From the NCBI GenBank assembly GCA_002841765.1, contig PHAV01000016.1, positions 66,177 to 130,176 on the forward strand: DNA of 64,000 nucleotides, given 5' to 3'. Positions 37,450 through 47,243 of this stretch are shown here, one piece after another; within the stretch, counting starts at the first letter, position 1, and each line of letters starts with the position of its first letter. Source of the stretch: Deltaproteobacteria bacterium HGW-Deltaproteobacteria-4. GTDB lineage: Bacteria; Desulfobacterota; Desulfuromonadia; Desulfuromonadales; UBA2197. The notes under the pieces were generated by a model. The model did no database searches, had not been told where the DNA came from, and was given only the letters and a program-made list of their open reading frames with translations. The translations under genes and the position numbers were made by a program.

Positions 37450-37869
37450 ATGATCAAGAGATGTCAGGGCTTTCCTCTACTCCTCCTCGCTTGCATTCTG
37501 TTTGCCGGGGTGGCTTCCTTGGCAGCGGCAGTCGACACCGAGAACGTGACGACACCTGCCCAACTACAACTGCGAGAGCAGCTACGTGACCAGGATCAGC
37601 GGCAGCTGATGTTGCAAGATCGTGAGCGCTTGCAAATCCTCATGCAAGACCCGGCAATGCGGCAGGAGATGCTGAATAACCGCGAAATGATGCAGGAGAT
37701 GATGAAGAACAAGGAGACGCGACAACTGCTGTCAGGGAACCAGGAGATGATGCAGGAAATGATGCAGCACCGTGAAATGCATCAGCAGATGATGCAGTAT
37801 CCTGAGATGAAACAGAATATACCGAAGCAGCAGATGCACCCTGCCGGTTCCGGCATGCAGAAGAAGTAG
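37450..37869 (+). CDS. exported Met/Gln-rich repeat protein (unknown function)
   Basis: 139 residues with signal peptide (1-27, ending AAA-VDT). The mature part is about 30% Met plus Gln. A repeat of the form N-x-EMMQEMM-x recurs (near residues 75, 97 and 105), with QDPAMRQEML before it. Two readings are possible: an MxxM-type Cu(I)-binding periplasmic protein, or an STI1-like helical repeat. I cannot choose between them. AAGGAG precedes the ATG. The barrel gene starts 8 bases downstream. Confidence 0.72.
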   Translation: MIKRCQGFPLLLLACILFAGVASLAAAVDTENVTTPAQLQLREQLRDQDQRQLMLQDRERLQILMQDPAMRQEMLNNREMMQEMMKNKETRQLLSGNQEMMQEMMQHREMHQQMMQYPEMKQNIPKQQMHPAGSGMQKK

Positions 37870-37877
37870 CCGCGAGA

Positions 37878-38759
37878 GTGAACCCTTCCCTGTTTCGCCG
37901 AGTGGTGGTCCCTACCCTGATTCTGCTCCTGGCATCTGTCGCTGGGGGGGAGGAGCAGCCTGCTCTGTCCCGGGGGGGAGAATGGAGCATCGGCATTGGG
38001 CTCGATGTTGCCAGCGGGACTTATGGCAACGAGACGAAGACACGTTTCGTTGCCGTTCCGATCATTCTGCAATATACCCCTACGCCGCGCTGGTCTCTGG
38101 AGTTGGGTCTGCCTTGGGTTTACCAAAGTAACAGCGTGACAACTTACGGCAGCGTTGGCGTCTCCCGTGAACAGATGTCGAGCCCGGGCGGCCGTTTGTC
38201 GTTAGCGGCCGCCGGTAGCCACAGCGGCGGACCCGGGGGATCGGGGCCGATGAATCTCGACCCGGATAAAGCGCAAAGCGGCATCGGCGACGCCACCATT
38301 TCCGCTGAGTACGTTCTTGTAGAAGAGGGGGCGCGGCAACCCCGGATCGGCGCCCTTCTTTACCTGAAAATCCCCCTCGCCAATGAAGAAAAAGGTCTTG
38401 GTACCGGAAAATTCGATGAAGGCGTCGGTCTTGCTTTGGCAAAAACGTTCGGACTGACCAGCTATTTCGTCCGCGGCAGCTATATTTTCCGCGGGGATAG
38501 TGCAGAATACGACCCTGAGAACTATCTGAGTTATGCCCTCGGTATCGGTTACCTGATCAATTTTGATCTGCAGGCCGCACTCGCACTTACCGGCGCCACG
38601 AAACCCTTTGCTGGTGCGCCGGCCCCCCTCGAAGCCCAAATCCGAATAAACTATCGGATCTCGGAACAGCTCAGTCTGGGCGGATCTCTAGGACATGGCC
38701 TCAGCGACGGGAGCCCCGATATAGCCGCAGGGATCGTCATCTTACGTTCATTTAATTGA
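37878..38759 (+). CDS. outer-membrane protein of the Phenol_MetA_deg/transporter-like barrel type
   Basis: 293 residues starting at GTG (37878-37880), with a hydrophobic signal (residues 9-24). The mature part is strand-rich: EWSIGIGLDVASGTYGN, LELGLPWVY, IGDATISAEY, VRGSYIFRGDS, and a final LRSFN ending. This pattern resembles MetA-pathway outer-membrane proteins; the similarity is judged by eye. A Gly/Ser-rich loop lies near residues 95-125. It follows the Met-rich gene by 8 bases, so the two likely work together. Confidence 0.7.
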   Translation: MNPSLFRRVVVPTLILLLASVAGGEEQPALSRGGEWSIGIGLDVASGTYGNETKTRFVAVPIILQYTPTPRWSLELGLPWVYQSNSVTTYGSVGVSREQMSSPGGRLSLAAAGSHSGGPGGSGPMNLDPDKAQSGIGDATISAEYVLVEEGARQPRIGALLYLKIPLANEEKGLGTGKFDEGVGLALAKTFGLTSYFVRGSYIFRGDSAEYDPENYLSYALGIGYLINFDLQAALALTGATKPFAGAPAPLEAQIRINYRISEQLSLGGSLGHGLSDGSPDIAAGIVILRSFN

Positions 38760-38809
38760 TAAACCTTTCCCTCCAGATTGCATCGCCCCAGTCATTTAAC
38801 TTATTCTAA

Positions 38810-38838
38810 TTGACACCGCTCCCACTTATCTTTATATC
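38810..38838 (+). promoter_or_regulatory. sigma70-type promoter of the rhodanese gene
   Basis: TTGACA (38810-38815), 17-base spacer, TATATC (38833-38838), about 55 bases before the ATG at 38894. Confidence 0.55.
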
Positions 38839-38893
38839 TTCCCTTGTGCTATTTATCCCCACACGCCCACAAACATTAAACAAGGAGAAGACG

Positions 38894-39643
38894 ATGAAGT
38901 CCCTGACAAGAATTGCCGTCCTTATCGCCGCCTTATTATTAACCTTCTGCGTCCCACTTCTTGCTGCACCGTATCAGGAAGTCGACACCCTGCTGCTCAA
39001 AGCGATGCTGGACAAAGACAAGAACATCCTCCTCGTCTATCCGTTGAGCAAGATTGAGTACAACGACCTGCATATTGCCGGCTCAATCTTTATCCCCCTC
39101 GAAAACCTAAAAGAAAAGCTCCCCGCCGATCTCACCCGGCCGATCGTCTTCTATTGCCTTGGAGAGAAGTGCACCGCTTCCTGGCGCGCAGCAGAAATTG
39201 CCGCCAAGCTCGGCTACCAGCAGGTCTATGCCTATCGTGCCGGCATGCCGGCCTGGGTCGCCGCCGGGTATCCAACCGAGTCGATCGAAGCATTGCCGAA
39301 GATGCAGGTCAAGAAGATCTCCACGGATGAACTGCAACAGCGCTTGCAAAATGATTCCAATTTCGTCCTGCTCGATACCAGCCTGGAAGGAGATACCGAA
39401 AAGTTTCGGATCGACTCACCGAAACGGATCTACATCCCGTTTGAGGAACTTCATGATCGCTACCGCGAAATCCCCCGCGACAAACAGATTGCTGTCATCT
39501 GCCTGAAGGGCACACGCGCCCCGACAGCGGTGCGTTTTCTCGCCACCAAGGGCTTCAGCAATGCCGTTATAGTCGAAGGCGGGATTGATAAATGGATCAA
39601 GGAGAAAAAACCCGTCGTGCGAGGGCCTGGTTCAAAGAACTAA
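38894..39643 (+). CDS. exported tandem-rhodanese sulfurtransferase
   Basis: 249 residues with signal peptide (1-24, ending LLA-APY). Two rhodanese domains follow: residues about 27-130 with active-site Cys in FYCLGEKCTASWRAA, and about 138-240 with Cys in AVICLKGTRAPTAVR. Both cysteines are kept, so both could carry persulfide. ATG 38894 has AAGGAGAAG upstream; an earlier in-frame ATG overlaps the promoter. Monocistronic with its own terminator. Physiological sulfur donor unknown. Confidence 0.88.
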   Translation: MKSLTRIAVLIAALLLTFCVPLLAAPYQEVDTLLLKAMLDKDKNILLVYPLSKIEYNDLHIAGSIFIPLENLKEKLPADLTRPIVFYCLGEKCTASWRAAEIAAKLGYQQVYAYRAGMPAWVAAGYPTESIEALPKMQVKKISTDELQQRLQNDSNFVLLDTSLEGDTEKFRIDSPKRIYIPFEELHDRYREIPRDKQIAVICLKGTRAPTAVRFLATKGFSNAVIVEGGIDKWIKEKKPVVRGPGSKN

Positions 39644-39669
39644 CACCCTGACAACATAATCCAATTCCA

Positions 39670-39701
39670 GACCAGCCCGCCCTGCGAGGGCTGGTCTTTT
39701 T
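39670..39701 (+). terminator. intrinsic terminator after the rhodanese gene
   Basis: A 9-bp stem GACCAGCCC/GGGCTGGTC (39670-39678 with 39688-39696) then TTTTT. Confidence 0.9.
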
Positions 39702-39785
39702 CATCCTGTCCCTGCCCCCTGCCCCGAAATACGTTAAAAGCCCTTCCTCTCAGTCCTGCCCGACGGTTATACCGCCATTCCTTTA

Positions 39786-39814
39786 TTGACCTGCCCCGCG
39801 CACTTGTCTAATAT
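39786..39814 (+). promoter_or_regulatory. sigma70-type promoter of the receiver-HD-GYP / kinase operon
   Basis: TTGACC (39786-39791), 17-base spacer, TAATAT (39809-39814). The leader to the first start codon is about 145 bases. Confidence 0.55.
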
Positions 39815-39853
39815 CTTCCGCAGGATGCGCAACCAGAAAAAGAAGGTGGAGGA

Positions 39854-39922
39854 ATGAACCCTCGTCACTGCCATCTGCCAGGACCAGAGCGCATGCCACC
39901 TGCGAACAGAGACTTGGGATGA
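39854..39922 (+). CDS. possible 22-codon leader peptide
   Basis: ATG 39854 follows AAGG at 7 bases and encodes 22 residues (start MNPRHCHLPG), ending TGA 39922, between the promoter and the receiver-HD-GYP gene. No homology is known to me, and a frame this short can arise by chance. The 39644-39968 gap otherwise holds only the terminator and promoter. Confidence 0.2.
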   Translation: MNPRHCHLPGPERMPPANRDLG

Positions 39923-39968
39923 GGAATATCTGAACGGGAAGCAACCACGACATCGGAGATATTTATTC

Positions 39969-41033
39969 ATGGAAACAGATAAAGGAGCCCGCTCCTCAAG
40001 CATTCTCGTGGTCGATGATGACAAATATGTTCTCGAAACACTCCTCCTGCTCCTCAGCGACCGTGGCTACCGGGTCTTTACGGCGAGCAACGCCTTTGAA
40101 GCCCTGGAATCTCTTGCAACAAGGGACGTCCAGATAGTACTGACCGACATCAATATGCCGGAGATGGATGGAATCGAACTCGCCGGCAGAATTCACGAAC
40201 TCCATCCCGACATACCGGTCCTGATCATGACCGGCTTTGCCGAAGTAGAGGTGGCGGTCAGTGCGCTGAAGCGCGGCGCCTTCGACTTTATCTTCAAACC
40301 GATCAACCATGATCAGCTGCTTCATTCTCTCGACAAAGCTGCGAAATTTTGGGAGATGAAGGCCCTTGAAAAGAACTATCGGCAAGAACTCGAAGCCGAA
40401 GTAAAGAAAAAGACGGAAGAGTTGACGGAACTCAACCATGAGGTCATCCACCGACTGAGTGTGGTCGCTGAATACCGTGATACGGATACCGGCCTTCACA
40501 ACTGCCGGATAGGACGTTTTTCCACCCTCATTGCCACCGGCCTCGGCCTGCCGAGCGCCCATATCGAGATGCTCTCTTTGGCTAGCAGTCTCCATGATAT
40601 CGGCAAAGTTGCGGTGCCGGATAGTATCCTGCTGAAACCCGGCGCGCTGACCGCCGAAGAGTTTGCCGTGATCAAGAGTCACACAGTGATCGGGGCGAAG
40701 ATGCTGGGAGGCTCAACGCACGCCATTCTCCAGATGGCCGAACTCATCGCCTTGAATCATCATGAGCGCTGGGATGGCGGCGGCTACCCGAACGCCCTCC
40801 AGGGCGAGGCCATCCCGATTGAAGGGCGCATCGTCATGCTCGCCGATCAGTACGATGCTCTGCGCGCCCAGCGTCCTTACAAGACGCCGTACAACCACGA
40901 AGAGGCGTGCAGGATTATCCTTGAGGGGGATGGACGCACTCTCCCGAGTCATTTTGATCCCCGGGTTCTTCAGGTCTTTCGCGAGAGGCACCGAGAATTT
41001 ATTCAGGCCTTTGATGCCCTGCTCGACTGTTAA
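39969..41033 (+). CDS. response regulator with HD-GYP output (c-di-GMP phosphodiesterase type)
   Basis: 354 residues: receiver domain (about 10-125) with ILVVDDDK, phosphoacceptor Asp in LTDINMPEMDG and lysine in FKPI; a coiled-coil linker (130-160); HD-GYP domain (about 165-345) with HDIGKVAVPDS and HHERWDGGGYP. All metal ligands of the family are visible. Its product likely lowers cyclic di-GMP on phosphorylation. It heads an operon-like run with two hybrid kinases (19 and -7 bases spacing), its probable partners. Confidence 0.93.
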   Translation: METDKGARSSSILVVDDDKYVLETLLLLLSDRGYRVFTASNAFEALESLATRDVQIVLTDINMPEMDGIELAGRIHELHPDIPVLIMTGFAEVEVAVSALKRGAFDFIFKPINHDQLLHSLDKAAKFWEMKALEKNYRQELEAEVKKKTEELTELNHEVIHRLSVVAEYRDTDTGLHNCRIGRFSTLIATGLGLPSAHIEMLSLASSLHDIGKVAVPDSILLKPGALTAEEFAVIKSHTVIGAKMLGGSTHAILQMAELIALNHHERWDGGGYPNALQGEAIPIEGRIVMLADQYDALRAQRPYKTPYNHEEACRIILEGDGRTLPSHFDPRVLQVFRERHREFIQAFDALLDC

Positions 41034-41051
41034 GAAAAAGGAGCCTGAATT

Positions 41052-44000
41052 ATGCCCAACCCTGATCCCGGCAATGCCCCTGGGCGAAAAAAACGCCGGT
41101 TAAAATTCGGCATCATCGAATCCTTCCTCCTGATCTTTCTCCTCGTTGTCGGGGTGGGATACCTCTTTGATAATAACCGGAAGATAAACAGCGACCAACA
41201 AGAGGCTGAGAAGCTCTTTCTTCAGTCGTCAAAGCGCGTACAGTGTGAACTTGAGCGCATCCAAGACGCAGCTACGCTCATCCTCCATAGCGCCCAAGCC
41301 TATTATGAGGCCGGAATTCTCGCTGCCGGGAATATTCAGGCCGCCAATACCATCTTCACCACCTATCTGCAGCAGTATCCCTTCATTACCTCGATCAATT
41401 CCGGTGATGGCGCCGGCAATGGCTATCTGCTCCTTCGCACTGACAAAGAGAACAAAAATCGGATCAAGAGGGCCAAAGAAGAGGGGAGCGTCACCTGGTT
41501 GACCCTCAACGAGCAGGGGAGGATCATCGCCAGCGAGAGGGTCAAGGATGATTATGACCCGCGAACCCGGCCCTGGTACCAAAACAGCATTAACTACAAA
41601 GAGATCGTCTGGAGCTCCCCCTACCAGTTCCGGACGACCGGAGATATCGGCATCACCGCCTCCCTCTGGCTGGGGAACAAAGACGGCCGCGATGAAGTTG
41701 TCGGCATCGATATCATGCTCAAGGATCTCTCCCGCTTCCTTGCCACTCTGAGCGTTGGAAAAGGGGCGACAACCTATTTAATCGACGTCGATGGCACCAT
41801 GATCGCCAGCTCCGATCTCAGCGGCCTCGCTTCGCTGCTGCAACAACAAAAGACGGACCTTCCCCGGGTCGGCTCGAATGATTTTCCTCTCATTGACCGC
41901 GCCCTCAACTCGAACCAGGAAGAAGACTCTTTCTGGTCCTTTACCTTTGCCGGTCAAAATTTTTTCGCCCTGATGGAGCCGGTCAGCTTTACACCCAAGG
42001 GGAAATTCAAACTGCTGATTACCGTCCCCACAGAGTCATTCTCCGGCGACTTTTTGTCTGCAACACTCTGGCAGATGGCCACGCTCATCCTCCTGCTCTC
42101 CATAGCGATCACTTGGTATATCAACCGTTTTCTTCTGCCGCTGCGGAAGATTAACTCTGCCATCAAAGAGTTTGGCGCGGGCAAGGTCGTCACTCTCCCT
42201 GTCGCAGCGACAAGAACAGATGAAATCGGCGAACTTGCCGCCAATTTTACCGAGATGCGAGAGACCCTGCGCCAACGGGGTGAACTCCTGCGGGAGAGTG
42301 AAGAACGATTGCAGCTGATCGGGGACAACCTCCCCGAAAGTTACATCTATCAGTATCAATATGCAGCGGACGGCACCATGCAATTCCTCTATATCAGCGC
42401 CGGGGTGGTGTCTCTGCATGGCCTCAGCCGGGAGAGCGTGCTGTGCAACTCCGCCACCCTGCTTCGGCAGCTCGACAAGGAGATGTTGCCAACGCTGATT
42501 GCTGCGGAAAAATCGAGCCTGCAGACGATGACCGACTTCAAGGCGACAACCTCCTTTTCCCGTTCCGATGGGGAGAGACGCTCCTTACTGGTGCGCTCCC
42601 GACCACGAAGAAGAGCCGACGGCCAGCTCATTTGGGATGGCGTGGCGACAGACATCACCGACCGCCGGCAGATGCAGGACGCCATCCAGGAGCAAAAAGA
42701 GTTTACGGAAAAGCTCCTCGACAACTCCGCGGTAGCAACCTTCGTTCTCGATGCGCAGCATAAGGTCCTCCTCTGGAACAAGGCCTGCGAAGAGCTGACC
42801 GGACTCACTTCCGCCGCCATGGTCGGAAGCAGTGAGTCATGGCGGGCGTTTTATGACGAGCCCCGGCCAACGCTGGCCGACGTCGTCCTTGATGCCGACT
42901 TTGAGCGACTGCCGGAACTGTATGCCGTCGCAGCAAAATCGACCCTGACCAACAATGGAATACATGCGGAACGTTGGTATCAGAATCTGCACGGCAAAGA
43001 TCGCTACATCAGCTTCGATGCGGCCCCGGTCTATGGCAGCGGGGGAACCTTGCTCGCGGTCATCGAGACCATCCAGGAGCTGACCGAACTGAAGCTGGCG
43101 GACGCGGCGCTGCTCGACCATACGAAACGGCTCTCCACTATCCTCGATGGCATCAATGCCCTGATCTACGTTGCCGATCTGGAGACCTATGAGATCCTCT
43201 TTATCAACAAGTTCGGGCGGGAGATCTGGGGAGAGGTTGCCGGGGAGACCTGCTGGAAAGTTTTGCAGAGCGGCCAGAGCGGCCCCTGTAGCTTTTGCAG
43301 CAACGATCGTTTGCTGAACGCCGACGGCGCGCCGACCGGCATCTATGCCTGGGAGTTCCAGAATACTGTCACCGACAGGTGGTATGATTGCCGGGATCAG
43401 GTGATCCGCTGGAGCGACGGCCGCCTGGTGCGGATGGAGATTGCCACCGACATCACCGGCCGCAAAGAGGGGGAGGCCACTCTGCTCTTGCAAGGCGCCG
43501 CTCTGAACGCCGCCGCCAATGCCATTGTCATTACCGACCGCACCGGTAGAATCGAGTGGGCCAACCCGGCGTTCAGGATCCTCACCGGCTACAGCACTGA
43601 AGAAGCGATCGGCAAGAATCCCCGGGACCTGGTCAAGTCCGGCGTGCATGATCAAGCGTTCTACCGGGAGATCTGGGACAGCCTGCTGGCCGGAAATGTT
43701 TGGCGCGGTGAAATGACGAATCGGCATAAAGACGGCACGCTCTATCCCGAGGGACAGACCATCACCCCGGTCAAGGATGCCCGTGGCGAGATCACCCACT
43801 TCATCGCCATCAAGCGCGACCTCACCAGGCGCCACAAGCTGGAAGAGCAACTCCAGCACGCCCAAAAGATGGAGTCTATCGGCACTCTGGCCGGTGGCGT
43901 TGCCCATGACTTCAACAATATTCTGACGGCCATCATCGGCTACGGAACCATTGCCCTCATGAAGATGGCGACGGACGATCCGCATCGGCTTTATATTAAG

Positions 44001-45029
44001 AATATGCTCGAAGCCTCTGACCGGGCTGCCCACCTGACCAAGGACCTCCTCCTCTTCAGCCGGAAACAGCGCGTTATCAAAAAACCGGTAGATCTCAATA
44101 TGGTTGCCGACAAAGCTGAAAAATTTCTTGCCCGAGTCATTGGCGAGGATATCGTCTTTAAAACCATCCTTCAAGAAACGCCGGTTCCGATTTTAGCTGA
44201 TGCTTATCAGCTGGAACAGGTGCTGATGAACCTGGCCACCAACGCCCGCGATGCCATGCCGCACGGTGGGGCATTGACGCTGACCACGGGGAAGGTCGTG
44301 CTCAACGAAGAGTTCGTCTCCGTGCACGGCTGCGGCAAACCCGGAGTCTATGGACTTATCACCGTAACCGATACCGGTTGCGGCATGAATGACGCCACGC
44401 GACTGCGGATCTTTGAGCCCTTCTTCACCACCAAGGAGGTCGGCAAAGGGACGGGACTGGGCCTGGCGATGGCCTATGGCATCATCAAACAGCACGATGG
44501 CTGTCTCCATGTCGACAGTCAACCCGGCACCGGCACCACCTTCCGGATCTATCTGCCCCTCTACTCCGCAGCAAGAGAAGGCCGGGCACAACCGGAAGAG
44601 GTCTCCGTTGGCGGCACAGAGACGATCCTTCTCGCCGAAGATGACAAATCCGTCCGGGCTATGACCATGAGCTTGCTGACGGAGTTCGGCTATACGGTCA
44701 TTGAAGCCGTGAACGGCGCCGACGCGGTGAATAAATTCACTGAATACCGTAACCCTATCGACCTGCTCCTTTTCGACCTGATCATGCCGAAGATGAACGG
44801 CAAGGAAGCCCTGGACGAAATCAGGAAGATCCGGCCCGGGATCAAGGCCATCTTCTCCAGCGGTTATGCCCCGGACACCATCCGGCAGAAAACATCGATG
44901 GCAGACGGCGTCCACCTTATAAGCAAACCGGCGCCGCCGGCGGAGCTGTTACGTAAAGTGCGGCAGGTGTTGGATTCTTCTTCGCAACCAGACTCTGCCT
45001 TCGGCACGACAAAGGATAGCCCATGCTGA
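41052..45029 (+). CDS. membrane-bound hybrid sensor histidine kinase (Cache-HAMP-PASx4-HK-REC)
   Basis: 1325 residues. Helix about 20-39, periplasmic dCache domain to about 335 (DPRTRPWYQ), second helix about 338-358, HAMP, four PAS-like segments (about 415-540, 555-680, 690-800, 815-930), H-box GGVAHDFNN near 952, ATPase with N-box [10 protein letters not shown] and DTGCGM, and a C-terminal receiver with Asp in [12 protein letters not shown] near 1242. The third PAS has a Cys cluster (ETCWKVLQ...GPCSFC). It starts 18 bases after the receiver-HD-GYP gene and overlaps the next kinase by 7 bases. Confidence 0.9.
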   Translation: MPNPDPGNAPGRKKRRLKFGIIESFLLIFLLVVGVGYLFDNNRKINSDQQEAEKLFLQSSKRVQCELERIQDAATLILHSAQAYYEAGILAAGNIQAANTIFTTYLQQYPFITSINSGDGAGNGYLLLRTDKENKNRIKRAKEEGSVTWLTLNEQGRIIASERVKDDYDPRTRPWYQNSINYKEIVWSSPYQFRTTGDIGITASLWLGNKDGRDEVVGIDIMLKDLSRFLATLSVGKGATTYLIDVDGTMIASSDLSGLASLLQQQKTDLPRVGSNDFPLIDRALNSNQEEDSFWSFTFAGQNFFALMEPVSFTPKGKFKLLITVPTESFSGDFLSATLWQMATLILLLSIAITWYINRFLLPLRKINSAIKEFGAGKVVTLPVAATRTDEIGELAANFTEMRETLRQRGELLRESEERLQLIGDNLPESYIYQYQYAADGTMQFLYISAGVVSLHGLSRESVLCNSATLLRQLDKEMLPTLIAAEKSSLQTMTDFKATTSFSRSDGERRSLLVRSRPRRRADGQLIWDGVATDITDRRQMQDAIQEQKEFTEKLLDNSAVATFVLDAQHKVLLWNKACEELTGLTSAAMVGSSESWRAFYDEPRPTLADVVLDADFERLPELYAVAAKSTLTNNGIHAERWYQNLHGKDRYISFDAAPVYGSGGTLLAVIETIQELTELKLADAALLDHTKRLSTILDGINALIYVADLETYEILFINKFGREIWGEVAGETCWKVLQSGQSGPCSFCSNDRLLNADGAPTGIYAWEFQNTVTDRWYDCRDQVIRWSDGRLVRMEIATDITGRKEGEATLLLQGAALNAAANAIVITDRTGRIEWANPAFRILTGYSTEEAIGKNPRDLVKSGVHDQAFYREIWDSLLAGNVWRGEMTNRHKDGTLYPEGQTITPVKDARGEITHFIAIKRDLTRRHKLEEQLQHAQKMESIGTLAGGVAHDFNNILTAIIGYGTIALMKMATDDPHRLYIKNMLEASDRAAHLTKDLLLFSRKQRVIKKPVDLNMVADKAEKFLARVIGEDIVFKTILQETPVPILADAYQLEQVLMNLATNARDAMPHGGALTLTTGKVVLNEEFVSVHGCGKPGVYGLITVTDTGCGMNDATRLRIFEPFFTTKEVGKGTGLGLAMAYGIIKQHDGCLHVDSQPGTGTTFRIYLPLYSAAREGRAQPEEVSVGGTETILLAEDDKSVRAMTMSLLTEFGYTVIEAVNGADAVNKFTEYRNPIDLLLFDLIMPKMNGKEALDEIRKIRPGIKAIFSSGYAPDTIRQKTSMADGVHLISKPAPPAELLRKVRQVLDSSSQPDSAFGTTKDSPC

Positions 45030-46978
45030 CAAACAACTTGACAGCCCCGTTGATTCTGATCGTTGAAGACGACGACCAGCACGCTGAGTTGATACAACGC
45101 TCTTTTGCGGCTGATCCTGAAGAGTATCGACTGGAAAGGGTCTGTACCCTCGCCAGCGCGAAACAGGCAATAACGAGACTCACTCCCGGCCTCATCCTGA
45201 CGGACTATCGCCTTCCGGATGGCGAGGGGAGCGAATTAGTCACCGTAAGCGCGGGACAATGGCCGGTTATCATCATGACTTCGCAAGGGAATGAAGAGCT
45301 GGCGGTTGCAGTGATGAAGTGCGGTGCGCAGAATTACCTTGTCAAATCCCCGGAATCTTTTGCGGTCTTGTCCCACGTTATTGCGCGCGACATGAAATCC
45401 TGGGCACTGATACAGGAAAGGAAGCGAGCCGAGGAGGCCGTACGTCAAGGGAAGAGGGAGTGGGAACGAACGTTTGATGCGCTTCCCGACCTGATCGCTA
45501 TTATGGATACCGAGTGGACCATTTCCCGCAGCAACAAAGCCATGGCGGCGCGGTGCGGTTTAAGTGTCGAAGAGATGATCGGCCGAAAGTGTTATGAGCT
45601 TGTCCATGGGCTTGATGCGCCACCTGCCTGTTGTCCCGGCTTCGAGTTGCTGGAGAGCGGAGCCATGCACTCGATCGACATCGAAGAAAAAGGGCTCGGC
45701 GGCAGCTTCGACGTCACCGTATCACCTCTGACCAATGAAGACGGCCGGATAACCTCATTTGTCCATATCATGCGCGACATTACCGAACGCAAAGCCGCCC
45801 AGGAAGAGAAGCTCGCTCTGGAACGGCAATTCCAGCAGGCCCAGAAGATGGAGAGCCTTGGCGTCCTGGCGGGCGGCATCGCCCATGATTTCAACAACAT
45901 TTTGGCAGTTATCCTTGGCAATTGCTCTCTGGTCAAGCAGAGGCCGGAGATGGCGGTTGAACTGGTCCCCGAGATAGAGATCGCCGCCGAACGAGCGACG
46001 GATCTCTGCCGACAAATGCTGGTTTACAGGGGAAAAACACAATTTATTCCGGTCCCGGTCAAAATGACGGATCTCGTCGGCGAGATGTGCAAACTATTGC
46101 GGCCGACCATCCCGCATCAGGTCGAGATCCTACAGAATCTTGAGAACGATCTCCCGTCGATCCATGGCGATGCCAGTCAGCTCCGGCAAATTGTCATGAA
46201 TCTGATGATCAATGCCGCGGAAGCTCTCGGCGAGAACCACGGAGAAATCTCTGTGGCACTGACCAGGGTTGAACTCGGTCGAGGAAGAGGCGAAGTTGAT
46301 TATCTCAGCAAGGCCATAAGTGCCGGCGACTATCTTTGCCTGAAAATCGCTGACAACGGTTGCGGGATGGACGATGTAACCAGCAAAAGGCTTTTCGAGC
46401 CGTTCTACACGACAAAGTTCACCGGTCGCGGTTTGGGGATGCCGGCGGTGCTCGGCATTATCACCACACATAAAGGGGCATTACAGTTCAGCAGCCAGCC
46501 GGGGCAAGGGAGTTCTTTCCTGATTTATCTGCCGCTCCATAGCCCTGACTTTGTCGGGGTAGCGCCCATGGAGGTCACCGCAGCAAAACAGGAAGGCGGT
46601 ACCATATTGCTGGTTGAGGATGAAAGACAGCTGCGGGAGATTGCCAAGGCATTAATCGAAGAATTAGGGTACACGGTTATTGTCGCAGCCAATGGCAAAG
46701 AGGCCCTGGAGCTGTATCAGGCAGGCGCAAGAGAGATCACGCTGGTGGTGACAGACATCGACATGCCGGTCATGAATGGTTACGAACTCTGCAAGGCCCT
46801 GAAAAAGATCAACAACGCCCTGCCGATCATCCTCTCCAGCGGCTTTGGCGATCAGTACGACACAACGCAGATAACCGCTGAAACGATCTCGGGATTTCTG
46901 AGTAAACCTTATAGTTTTGAGCAGTTAGGAAAGGCATTGAAGGGTGCACGAGTAACAGATGAGGGGAAAGACATGTAG
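45023..46978 (+). CDS. soluble hybrid histidine kinase (REC-PAS-HK-REC)
   Basis: 651 residues, no membrane segment. N-terminal receiver (about 5-125; IVEDDDQ, Asp in LTDYRLPDGEG), one PAS (about 145-260) with RKCYELVHGLDAPPACC, H-box GGIAHDFNN near 290, ATPase (NLMINAAEAL, DNGCGM), and a C-terminal receiver (about 525-645; LVVTDIDMPVMNG). Two receivers on one kinase suggest input and output ends of a phosphorelay. The ATG overlaps the end of the previous kinase, so the three signalling genes form one unit. Confidence 0.9.
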   Translation: MLTNNLTAPLILIVEDDDQHAELIQRSFAADPEEYRLERVCTLASAKQAITRLTPGLILTDYRLPDGEGSELVTVSAGQWPVIIMTSQGNEELAVAVMKCGAQNYLVKSPESFAVLSHVIARDMKSWALIQERKRAEEAVRQGKREWERTFDALPDLIAIMDTEWTISRSNKAMAARCGLSVEEMIGRKCYELVHGLDAPPACCPGFELLESGAMHSIDIEEKGLGGSFDVTVSPLTNEDGRITSFVHIMRDITERKAAQEEKLALERQFQQAQKMESLGVLAGGIAHDFNNILAVILGNCSLVKQRPEMAVELVPEIEIAAERATDLCRQMLVYRGKTQFIPVPVKMTDLVGEMCKLLRPTIPHQVEILQNLENDLPSIHGDASQLRQIVMNLMINAAEALGENHGEISVALTRVELGRGRGEVDYLSKAISAGDYLCLKIADNGCGMDDVTSKRLFEPFYTTKFTGRGLGMPAVLGIITTHKGALQFSSQPGQGSSFLIYLPLHSPDFVGVAPMEVTAAKQEGGTILLVEDERQLREIAKALIEELGYTVIVAANGKEALELYQAGAREITLVVTDIDMPVMNGYELCKALKKINNALPIILSSGFGDQYDTTQITAETISGFLSKPYSFEQLGKALKGARVTDEGKDM

Positions 46979-47018
46979 TCTTTCCCCTCATGCCGCGGTG
47001 GTGTCGAATGATAAAAAC

Positions 47019-47185
47019 AAAAACAGCCTTGACCCGGAGTCGAGGATGTTTTCTGCAGTGGCTATGCCCCCCCTAAACCCTCCGGCAGAAGACGTCACTC
47101 GCAGATGAAACCGGCAATTACCAAGCCCACCTCTCCCGAAGTGTTTCTGCGGACGATACGGCAGGTTCTCGACAACACGTTATGA
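47019..47185 (+). pseudogene. remnant of a hybrid-kinase receiver domain
   Basis: The fragment reads PGVEDVFCSGYAPP, then in the next frame TLRQKTSLADE, then back to the first frame, TKPTSPEVFLRTIRQVLD, ending TGA at 47185. It matches the end of the 1325-residue kinase ([43 protein letters not shown]). Two frameshifts and an in-frame stop near 47030 show decay. It is a duplicated or leftover receiver end just past the kinase operon. Confidence 0.82.
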
Positions 47186-47243
47186 CTCTGCTCGAATCTG
47201 ACACAATTATCGCCGTCTTCCATAATCCAGAATCTCCACTTCC

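Noticed and set aside
37450-37869. Met-rich repeats as a CRISPR-like or tandem DNA repeat array
   Set aside because: The repeats are at protein level and imperfect in DNA, with a signal peptide and ribosome site; it is a coding sequence.
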